Shown piece after piece: positions 1-5,201 of a stretch of 5,201 nucleotides of DNA. How positions within the stretch are numbered: the first letter of the stretch is position 1; every line of letters begins with the position of its first letter. Both the position numbers and the translations under genes were made by a program. The stretch covers positions 1 to 5,201 of the forward strand of contig JALOSN010000111.1 of the NCBI GenBank assembly GCA_025458415.1. The letters run 5' to 3'. The notes under the pieces were generated by a model. That model was not told where the DNA came from, did no database searches, and was given only the letters and a program-made list of their open reading frames with translations. Source of the DNA: Hydrogenophaga sp. Its GTDB lineage: Bacteria > Pseudomonadota > Gammaproteobacteria > Burkholderiales > Burkholderiaceae_C.

Positions 1-1476
1 CTTGCCCCCTGCGGTGATGATGATGTCTTTCATGCGGTCGGTGATGCGGAAAAACCCTTCCTCGTCGACCAGGCCGACGTCCCCCGTGTGCAGCCAGCCA
101 TCGGCGTCGATGGTCTCGGCGGTCTTCTCGGGCAGGTTCAGGTAGCCCATGAACACATTGGGGCCCCGCACCAGGATCTCGCCCGTGGCGGGATCGAGCT
201 TCACCTCGTTGTACTGTGCGGCGGGCCCGATGGAGCCGGGCTTGATGCGCTCGGCCGGAATGCCGGTGGACGCACCGCAGGTTTCGGTCATGCCCCAGAC
301 CTCCAGCATCGGCACGCCCAGGGCCAGGTACCAGCGCACCAGGTCGGGCGAGATGGGGGCCGCACCGGTGACCAGAAAGCGGGAGCGGTGAATACCGATG
401 AGCTTGCGCACGTTGTCCAGCACCAACGCACGCGCGATGCGGAACTGCAGGCGCAGCCCGCCCGGCACCTCTTTACCTTCCAGCACCAGGTCGGCCACGC
501 GCTGGCCCACGCCGATCGCCCAGGCGTAGGCGGCCTGCTGGGTGGCGCTGGCCTCCTTGAGCGCGATCATGACGCCGGAGTAGAACTTTTCCCAGACCCG
601 GGGCACGGCCGTGAACACCGTGGGCGCGATCTCGCGCACGTTCTCGGGCACGGTCTCGGGGTTTTCGACGAAGTTGAGCTTGGCACCGGTGTAGAGCGAA
701 AAGTACTCGCCACCCATGCGCTCGGCAATGTGGCACAGCGGCAGGAAGCACATGCACTCGTCGTTCTCGTCGCGGGCGATCAGCGTGTTGTAGCCACGCA
801 CCGTGTAGACCAGGCCCTTGTGGGCGTGCATGGCACCCTTGGGCTTGCCGGTGGTGCCCGAGGTGTAGACCAGGATGGCCAGGTCATCGGGGGAAACCGC
901 TGCCGTGCGTTCCTTGAGTGCGTTCGGTTGGGCCCGGGCGTGGTCCCGACCCAGCGCCCGCAGGGCGTCCAGGCTCATCACCTGATCGTCGTGAAAGTCG
1001 CGCAGCCCCTCCATGTCGAACACCACGATCTTGCGCAGCTGGGGCAGGCGCGAGCGCACCTCCAGCGCCTTGTCCAGCTGCTCATCGTCTTCCACGAACA
1101 GCACGGTGGTGCGCGAGTCCTCGCACAGGTAGTGCACCTGCTCGGCCGCGTCGGTCGGGTAGATGCCGTTGGCCACGCCGTTGGCGCTGAGCACCGCGAG
1201 GTCGCTGAGCACCCATTCGATGTTGGTGTTGGACAGGATGGAGGCGGTTTCGCGCTGGGCGAAGCCCAGCGCCAGCAGTCCGTGGCCGATTTCCTCCACC
1301 GCCTGGCCGACCTGCTGCCAGGTCCAGCTGCGCCAGATGCCCAGGTCCTTCTGGCGCAGCCAGACGTTGGCGCTCCGCCGCTCGACCGCATTCCAGAACA
1401 TGGCCGGAATGGTCTCGCCCGGCAGCACCACCTCGGTCTGCGGCTTGATGTTCGACAAATCCCACAAGTAACTCAT
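1..1476 (-). CDS. AMP-forming long-chain-type acyl-CoA synthetase, 3' end cut off by window
   Basis: This is an adenylate-forming enzyme that would activate a carboxylic acid with ATP to an acyl-AMP and then to an acyl-CoA in the cytoplasm. The 492 visible residues begin MSYLWDLSNI. The phosphate-binding motif YTSGTTGKPKG is at about residues 204-214, followed by LPLCHIAERMGGEYFS (about 245-260), GAAPIS (371-376), the adenine-binding WGMTET (394-399), WLHTGD with the ribose-binding Asp (461-466), and the hinge region ITDRMKDIIITAGGK (478-492). These resemble the FAA1-like (COG1022) long-chain group, usually about 600 residues or more, so roughly the last 100-150 residues, including the C-terminal catalytic Lys, lie outside. 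The ATG is well bounded: an in-frame TGA lies nine codons upstream (1501-1503) and the next Met is residue 26. The ribosome-binding site is weak (GAG about 8 nt upstream). It is 164 nt downstream of livF and probably co-transcribed. Aromatic, fatty or other acids are all possible substrates. Confidence 0.93.
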   Translation of the reverse strand, partial: MSYLWDLSNIKPQTEVVLPGETIPAMFWNAVERRSANVWLRQKDLGIWRSWTWQQVGQAVEEIGHGLLALGFAQRETASILSNTNIEWVLSDLAVLSANGVANGIYPTDAAEQVHYLCEDSRTTVLFVEDDEQLDKALEVRSRLPQLRKIVVFDMEGLRDFHDDQVMSLDALRALGRDHARAQPNALKERTAAVSPDDLAILVYTSGTTGKPKGAMHAHKGLVYTVRGYNTLIARDENDECMCFLPLCHIAERMGGEYFSLYTGAKLNFVENPETVPENVREIAPTVFTAVPRVWEKFYSGVMIALKEASATQQAAYAWAIGVGQRVADLVLEGKEVPGGLRLQFRIARALVLDNVRKLIGIHRSRFLVTGAAPISPDLVRWYLALGVPMLEVWGMTETCGASTGIPAERIKPGSIGPAAQYNEVKLDPATGEILVRGPNVFMGYLNLPEKTAETIDADGWLHTGDVGLVDEEGFFRITDRMKDIIITAGGK

Positions 1477-1538
1477 AGCGTTGCTCGCAATGTTCTGCGT
1501 TCAGCCGAGCGGTAAGAACGGTGTGGCTCTGGCAGCAG

Positions 1539-1575
1539 GCACCCGTGGAACCGGCTTCGCCGGGCCACTGGGTGC
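1539..1575. repeat. Imperfect inverted repeat (hairpin 1), 15 paired bases per arm
   Basis: The left arm GCACCCGTGG (1539-1548) pairs with CCACTGGGTGC (1565-1575) with a single unpaired T at 1569. Inside a small internal loop (AA opposite G), CCGGC (1551-1555) pairs perfectly with GCCGG (1559-1563) around a TTC loop. That gives fifteen base pairs in total, which is unlikely to be chance in a 164-nt gap even at high GC. No T-tract follows on either strand. Confidence 0.75.
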
Positions 1576-1613
1576 GTTCCCCTCCGGCCGAAGGCCAGAG
1601 AGGGGGAAGACGC
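1574..1613. repeat. Imperfect inverted repeat (hairpin 2)
   Basis: CCCCTC (1579-1584) pairs with GAGGGG (1600-1605), and the inner GGCC (1586-1589) pairs with GGCC (1593-1596) around a GAA loop. The outer GCG (1574-1576) can pair with CGC (1611-1613), with the intervening TT/AA pairs and bulged G residues. It abuts hairpin 1 and shares two bases with it, so the two form one composite element. In the transcript of the operon it would lie directly 3' of livF. Confidence 0.65.
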
Positions 1614-1640
1614 GAAGCGGCGCAGGGGGTGCATGCTTCT

Positions 1641-2429
1641 TCATCTCCAGTTCTTCTTTTTCTTCCAGCGGCGGTCGGCGCGCACGCCCGCCTCCTTCAT
1701 GCCCAGGTAGAACTCCTTGATGTCCTCCTTCTCGCGCAGGCGGGCACAGGTGTCTTCCATCACGATCCGGCCGTTCTCCAGCACATAGCCGTAGTCCGAG
1801 GCGTTGAGCGCCATGTTGGCGTTCTGCTCGACCAGCAGGATGGTGGTGCCACGCTCGCGGTTGATGCGCACGACGATCTCGAAGATCTCCTTGGTCAGCT
1901 TGGGACTGAGCCCCAGGCTGGGTTCATCCAGCAGGATCAGGTCGGGGTCGGCCATGAGGGCGCGGCTGATCGCCAGCATCTGCTGCTGGCCGCCGGACAG
2001 CAGGCCGGCATCCTGGGCCGCCCGTTCGCGCAGGATGGGGAAGTAGCTGAACACCAGCTCCATGTCGCGCGCCACCCCGTCGCGGTCGTTGCGCGTGTAG
2101 GCCCCCATCAGCAGGTTGTCGCGCACCGACAGCAGCGGAAAGACCTCCCGACCCTCTGGCACATGCATCAGCCCCTGCTGAACGATGTGGGCCGGGTCCT
2201 GGGCGGTGATGTTCTCGCCCTTGAATTCCACCGTCCCCTTGCGCGGATCGATGATGCCGCTGATCGTCTTGAGGATGGTGGTTTTGCCGGCACCGTTGGA
2301 GCCCAGCACCGTGGCGATCTCGCCCCGGCGGACCTGCAGACTTACACCGCGAATGGCCTTGATCGGGCCGTAGGCACTTTCGACGTTGAGCAGCTTGAGG
2401 ACTGCGTTGTCGGTCAGGGGAGCGGTCAT
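1641..2429 (-). CDS. livF: LivF-type ABC transporter ATP-binding protein
   Basis: This is one of two cytoplasmic ATPase subunits of a HAAT/Liv-family importer (262 aa; E. coli LivF is about 237). Walker A GSNGAGKT is at residues 43-50. VPEGREVFP at 90-98 fills the Q-loop region, as is typical of LivF. A complete signature LSGGQ lies at 144-148, Walker B LILLDEP at 164-170 with catalytic Glu169, and LLVEQNA with Gln202 where most ABC ATPases have the switch His. LivF proteins commonly have Gln there. An unusual extension after the family core (from about residue 243) ends in the strongly basic stretch RRWKKKKNWR. The ATG overlaps the livG stop as ATGA, and a G-rich ribosome-binding site (GGGGGTG) lies about 6 nt upstream, so translation is probably coupled. 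Identity as a LivF-type ATPase is firm; the transported solute is not known. Confidence 0.96.
   Translation of the reverse strand: MTAPLTDNAVLKLLNVESAYGPIKAIRGVSLQVRRGEIATVLGSNGAGKTTILKTISGIIDPRKGTVEFKGENITAQDPAHIVQQGLMHVPEGREVFPLLSVRDNLLMGAYTRNDRDGVARDMELVFSYFPILRERAAQDAGLLSGGQQQMLAISRALMADPDLILLDEPSLGLSPKLTKEIFEIVVRINRERGTTILLVEQNANMALNASDYGYVLENGRIVMEDTCARLREKEDIKEFYLGMKEAGVRADRRWKKKKNWR
2426..2429 (-). promoter_or_regulatory. ATGA stop-start overlap, livG/livF
   Basis: The livF ATG and the livG TGA share bases as ATGA on the minus strand. This indicates one polycistronic mRNA with translational coupling, which would keep the two ATPases in similar amounts. Confidence 0.9.
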
Positions 2430-3280
2430 GCGGCCACCCCCGTCCTGGCCTGGTTCTCACGACGCAGGGCCGACACGTCGTCCACCGACCCGAGGTAGGC
2501 CTCGATCACGCCCGGGTGGCTCTGCACCTCGGCCGGCGTGCCGGTGGCCAGTTCGGCGCCCATGCTCATGGCCAGCACCCGGTCCGAGACCTTCGACACC
2601 AGGCTCATGTCGTGCTCGACCATCAACACCGAGATGCCCAGTTCGTTCTTGATGTCGGAAATCCAGAACGCCATGTCGTCGGTTTCCTCCACGTTCAAGC
2701 CGGACGAGGGCTCGTCCAGCAGCAGCAGGCGGGGTTCGGTGCACAGGGCCCGGGCCAGTTCGACCACCTTGCGCACACCATAGGGCAGGCCGGCGACCAT
2801 GCTTTCGCGGTGGTGCTGCAGGTCCAGGAAGTCGATCACCTGTTCGACCTTTTCGCGCGCCTCGATCTCGGCCAGCCGGGTCTTGCGGGTGAAGAAGGCC
2901 TCGCTCCACAGGCTGGTGCGGCGGTGGGTGTGCCGGCCGATCAGCAGGTTCTGCAGCACGGTGGCATGCTCGAACAGTTCGATGTTCTGAAAGGTGCGCG
3001 CGATGCCCAGCCCGGCAATGCGGTGCGGTGGCTGTTCGGTCAGGACCAGTCGGCCGTTCGGACCCAGGTATTCGATGCTGCCCTGCGTCGGCTGGTAGAT
3101 GCGGCTGATCAGGTTGAACACCGTGGTCTTGCCGGCACCGTTGGGGCCGATCAGGGTGAACACCTCGCCCTGCCGGACGTCGAAGCTGACGTTGTTGACG
3201 GCCAGCACGCCGCCGAAACGCACGCTCAGGTTGCGTGCCGACAGCAGCACGTCCGCCGGATCGGTCTGGATATGGCTCAT
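2426..3280 (-). CDS. livG: LivG-type ABC transporter ATP-binding protein
   Basis: This is the second ATPase subunit of the importer (284 aa; the family is usually 250-290). Walker A GPNGAGKT is at residues 45-52, the Q-loop Gln98 in RTFQNI, a divergent signature LPYGV at 165-169 followed by RKVVELARAL, Walker B LLLLDEP at 185-191 with Glu190, and the switch His223 in VEHDM. The tail GTPAEV...AYLG at about 247-264 is the usual LivG C-terminal block. I chose the start MSHIQTDPAD because its ATG forms an ATGA overlap with the livM stop and is followed by the normal short lead to the ABC domain. The frame stays open further upstream (to about 3832), but that part is only a shadow of livM. The ribosome-binding site is weak (GGA), consistent with coupling to livM. 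It pairs with LivF from the next gene. Confidence 0.96.
   Translation of the reverse strand: MSHIQTDPADVLLSARNLSVRFGGVLAVNNVSFDVRQGEVFTLIGPNGAGKTTVFNLISRIYQPTQGSIEYLGPNGRLVLTEQPPHRIAGLGIARTFQNIELFEHATVLQNLLIGRHTHRRTSLWSEAFFTRKTRLAEIEAREKVEQVIDFLDLQHHRESMVAGLPYGVRKVVELARALCTEPRLLLLDEPSSGLNVEETDDMAFWISDIKNELGISVLMVEHDMSLVSKVSDRVLAMSMGAELATGTPAEVQSHPGVIEAYLGSVDDVSALRRENQARTGVAA
3277..3280 (-). promoter_or_regulatory. ATGA stop-start overlap, livM/livG
   Basis: The livG ATG overlaps the livM TGA as ATGA. It fixes the livG start and, together with the poor ribosome-binding site before it, points to translational coupling of permease and ATPase. Confidence 0.9.
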
Positions 3281-4353
3281 TTGAGTCGGTCCGATTTCTG
3301 GAACGATTTCTGGCGCTTGAACATTCCCTTGCGGTAGAAGGGGAACAGCTGGAACCAGGTCCTGATCTTCAGCCAGCGCCCGTACAGGCCCATCGGCTCG
3401 AACAGCACGATGGCGATCAGCACCATGCCGTAGACCACGGCCTTCAGGCCGGTGGCCTCGGCAATGGCCGCCGGCAGGAAGTCCTTGCCGATCGAGATCA
3501 GCTGTGGCATCACGATGATGAAGATCGCGCCCAGGAAGGCACCGTGGATGGATCCGAGGCCACCGATCACGATCATGAGCAGCAGGTCGATCGACTGCAG
3601 CAGGTTGAACTGCTCGGGCGACAGGAACATGATCTTGTGCGCGTACAGCGCACCACCGACACCGGCCAGTGCCGCCGAGATGGCGAAGCTCAGCGTCTTG
3701 TAGCGGGCCAGGTGGATGCCCATGCTCTGGGCCGAGATCTCCGAGTCGCGGATGGCCACGAAGGCACGCCCGGTGGACGAGCGCAGCAGGTTGACGATGA
3801 ACAGGGTGGCCGCCACCGTCACCACCAGGCACAGGAAGTAGAACTCGGTCGACGAGTCGAGCTCCCAGCCGAACAGCTTGGGGTAGCCCACCATCAGGCC
3901 CGCGTTGCCACCGGTCACGCTTTCCCAGCGCGCCATGCCTTCTTCGACGATGAAGCCGAAGGCCAGGGTCGCCATACCCAGGTAGATGCCTTTGACCCGC
4001 AGCGCCGGCAGGCCCACGATGACACCCACCGAAGCAGCCAGCAGGCCGGCGCAGGCCAGCGCAATGGGAAACGGGATGCCGGCGTTGACCATGACCGCCT
4101 GGGTGTAGGCGCCGACCCCGAGGAAGGCGGCATGTCCAAGAGAGAACAGGCCCGTGAAGCCGGCCAGCAGCATCAGGCCCAGCCCGACGATGGAATAGAT
4201 GAGAACAAAGGTCAGCTGGGCCAGCCAGTACTCGGCGATCACCCAGGGCGCCACCACCAGAAACAGGCCCAGCAGCGAATACCAGAAGACGTGGCCGCCG
4301 TGCTTGGCCAGCCGGATGTCCTGGTCGTAGTCGGTCTTGAAGATAAATCGCAT
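3277..4353 (-). CDS. livM: LivM-type ABC transporter permease
   Basis: This is an inner-membrane permease subunit (358 aa, normal for LivM) that would form the translocation path with LivH. A polar N-terminus (about residues 1-22) is followed by hydrophobic segments near 23-40, 43-64, 68-90, 95-115, 122-138, 171-190, 220-238, 254-283 and 303-320. Family hallmarks are GFTGLFSLGHAAFLGVGAY (65-83), LPALRVKGIYLGMATLAFG (115-133), the cytoplasmic ATPase-coupling loop GRAFVAIRDSEISAQSMGI (195-213) and IGGLGSIHGAFLGA (263-276). The C-terminus after about 326 is hydrophilic and basic (RKGMFKRQKSFQKSDRLK). The start is the ATG 16 nt after the livH stop, preceded by only a weak GGA ribosome-binding element. 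The stop overlaps the livG ATG. A homologous urea (Urt) or other HAAT permease is the main alternative to a true leucine transporter. Confidence 0.95.
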   Translation of the reverse strand: MRFIFKTDYDQDIRLAKHGGHVFWYSLLGLFLVVAPWVIAEYWLAQLTFVLIYSIVGLGLMLLAGFTGLFSLGHAAFLGVGAYTQAVMVNAGIPFPIALACAGLLAASVGVIVGLPALRVKGIYLGMATLAFGFIVEEGMARWESVTGGNAGLMVGYPKLFGWELDSSTEFYFLCLVVTVAATLFIVNLLRSSTGRAFVAIRDSEISAQSMGIHLARYKTLSFAISAALAGVGGALYAHKIMFLSPEQFNLLQSIDLLLMIVIGGLGSIHGAFLGAIFIIVMPQLISIGKDFLPAAIAEATGLKAVVYGMVLIAIVLFEPMGLYGRWLKIRTWFQLFPFYRKGMFKRQKSFQKSDRLK

Positions 4354-4369
4354 GGGTACGGTTCCGGTG

Positions 4370-5201
4370 TCAGACCTTCTTGCGCAGCTGCTCGCCGAAC
4401 AGGCCGTTCGGCTTGAGCACCAGCATGATCAGCACCACGATGTAGGGGGCGATGTCCTTGAAGCCCTCGGGCAGATAGAAGCCCGAGAACGCCTCCACGA
4501 TGCCGATGATCAGACCCCCGACGATGGCGCCGGGCAGGCTGCCGAAGCCGCCGACCACGGCGGCGGGAAAGGCCTTCAGTGCAATGAAGCCCATGTTGGC
4601 ATGCACGAAGGTGATGGGCGCCAGCAGCAGGCCCGCGATCGCCGCCAGGGCAGCGGCCAGGCCCCAGACCAGTCCGTTGAAGCGCTTGACCGGGATGCCC
4701 ATGTAATAGGCCGCCAGCTGGTTCTGCGACGAGGCCTGCATGGCAATGCCCAGCTTGCTGAAGCGGAACATGGCATAAAGCGCGCCGCACAGCAGCGCAG
4801 TGGCGCCGATCACCACCACCTGCTCGGCCGACACCACCAGCCCGCCCAGGCGCAGCACCTCGTTGGCGTAGGGCACAGGGAGGGTGTGGGTGTCGGTGCC
4901 GATGTCCGGAATCATGGTGATCAGCCCGCGCAGCACGTAGCCCACCCCGATGGTCAGCATGACGACCGAGAACGCCGGCTGGCCCAGGATGGGGCGGATC
5001 ACCAGGCGTTCGAGCACCATGCCGAAAGCCCCCATGGCGATGATGGCGGCGGGCACACCGATCCAGAACGGGAAGCCGAGGAAGGTCATGGCGGCCAGGC
5101 CCCCAAAAGCCCCCACCATCATCATGTCGCCCTGGGCGAAGCTGACGGTCTCGGTGGCCTTGTAGATCAGCACGAAGCTCAGCGCGATCAGGCCGTAAAT
5201 G
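4370..5201 (-). CDS. livH: LivH-type ABC transporter permease, N-terminus cut off by window
   Basis: This is the partner permease of LivM. The window holds 276 residues to the stop; the reading frame is open to the edge, starting IYGLIALSFVLIYKATETVS. Full LivH proteins are about 290-310 aa, so roughly the first 15-25 residues are missing. A GTG at 5173 could be taken as a start but is internal to the first membrane helix, so it should not be used. Hallmarks are FVLIYKATETVSFAQGDMMMVGA (visible residues 9-31), MLTIGVGYVLRG (81-92), the coupling loop KLGIAMQASSQNQLAAYYMGI (149-169), PAAVVGGFGSLPGAIVGGL (212-230) and the C-terminal LVLKPNGLFGE (260-270). In the coupling loop the family's common Arg after Ala-Met (AMRA) is Gln here (AMQA). 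It is the first gene of the visible operon; its promoter and any binding-protein gene lie outside. Confidence 0.94.
   Translation of the reverse strand, partial: IYGLIALSFVLIYKATETVSFAQGDMMMVGAFGGLAAMTFLGFPFWIGVPAAIIAMGAFGMVLERLVIRPILGQPAFSVVMLTIGVGYVLRGLITMIPDIGTDTHTLPVPYANEVLRLGGLVVSAEQVVVIGATALLCGALYAMFRFSKLGIAMQASSQNQLAAYYMGIPVKRFNGLVWGLAAALAAIAGLLLAPITFVHANMGFIALKAFPAAVVGGFGSLPGAIVGGLIIGIVEAFSGFYLPEGFKDIAPYIVVLIMLVLKPNGLFGEQLRKKV

Larger units (their letters stand above)
1539..1632. repeat. REP-like dispersed intergenic repeat with paired hairpins
   Basis: This GC-rich block consists of two back-to-back hairpins plus a short tail containing CGCGAAGCG and CGCAGGGGGTGC. The pattern (a CCGGCTTCGCCGG core, CCACTGGGTGC, then a C-rich/G-rich stem and a CGCAGGGGGTG end) matches in style the intergenic repeats I recall as abundant in Comamonadaceae and related Burkholderiales genomes. 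Only one copy is in the window, so its repeated nature rests on recall. Such elements are usually non-coding and may affect mRNA stability or transcription between operon genes. Confidence 0.55.
1477..1640. other. Intergenic region between livF and the acyl-CoA synthetase gene
   Basis: This 164-nt gap is the only sizeable non-coding stretch in the window. About half of it is taken by two adjacent imperfect hairpins (1539-1613). I see no convincing -35/-10 promoter on the minus strand. Neither hairpin is followed by a T-run in the direction of transcription, so there is no classical intrinsic terminator. Read-through from livF into the synthetase gene is therefore plausible. Open frames that cross the gap do not look like protein families. 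Confidence 0.7.

Noticed and set aside
88..1515. A 475-codon open frame on the plus strand antisense to the acyl-CoA synthetase
   Set aside because: Its translation is rich in His, Gln, Gly, Ala and Val with no recognisable domain, as expected for the antisense shadow of a GC-rich gene; the minus strand encodes clear adenylate-forming motifs throughout.
1539..1613. Intrinsic transcription terminator after livF
   Set aside because: The hairpins are strong, but no run of T follows them on either strand, so a Rho-independent terminator is not supported.
1521..2498. A 325-codon plus-strand open frame over livF and the intergenic repeat
   Set aside because: It is antisense to a well-supported ABC ATPase and crosses the hairpin repeat; no domain or convincing start signal is seen.
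2516..3337. A 273-codon plus-strand open frame over livG
   Set aside because: It is the antisense shadow of livG, with the composition of reversed GC-rich coding sequence.
3281..3832. Upstream in-frame extension of livG into livM
   Set aside because: The extension overlaps livM in another frame and matches no family sequence; the ATG at 3280 in the ATGA overlap gives a normal LivG length.
3235..4416. A 393-codon open frame on the plus strand over livM
   Set aside because: It has a hydrophilic His/Gln/Asp/Arg-rich composition, the typical antisense image of a hydrophobic permease; livM on the other strand has all family hallmarks.
5173..5173. GTG at 5173 as the livH start
   Set aside because: The frame continues to the window edge and encodes the conserved first helix (IYGLIALSF) before it, so this codon is internal.

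Overview
The window is a high-GC bacterial segment in which every supported gene lies on the minus strand, so genes read from right to left. It contains four of the five components of a branched-chain amino acid-type (HAAT/Liv family) ABC importer, followed by the first 492 codons of an AMP-forming acyl-CoA synthetase. The GC-rich codon use, the Liv-plus-acyl-CoA-synthetase arrangement and the style of the intergenic hairpin repeat suggest a beta-proteobacterium of the order Burkholderiales, probably near Comamonadaceae. That assignment is inference from recall, not from a search.

Layout in transcription order: livH-type permease (5201-4370, start cut off by the window edge), 16-nt gap, livM-type permease (4353-3277), ATGA overlap, livG-type ATPase (3280-2426), ATGA overlap, livF-type ATPase (2429-1641), a 164-nt intergenic stretch almost filled by two adjacent imperfect hairpins (1539-1613), then a long-chain-type acyl-CoA synthetase (1476-1, cut off at its 3' end). 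No periplasmic binding protein gene is inside the window; one is expected outside it, upstream of livH or downstream of the synthetase.

Functionally, LivH and LivM would form the transmembrane pore and LivG and LivF the ATPase dimer. The ligase downstream suggests that the imported solute may be a carboxylic acid that is activated to its CoA thioester on entry, rather than leucine, isoleucine or valine. This is inference from gene order.

I found no CRISPR array, tRNA, rRNA, transposase or phage gene. I do not see evidence of an undescribed system. The points most worth a second look are the transporter-ligase pairing, the structured intergenic repeat, and the asymmetric ATPase motifs of LivG and LivF.
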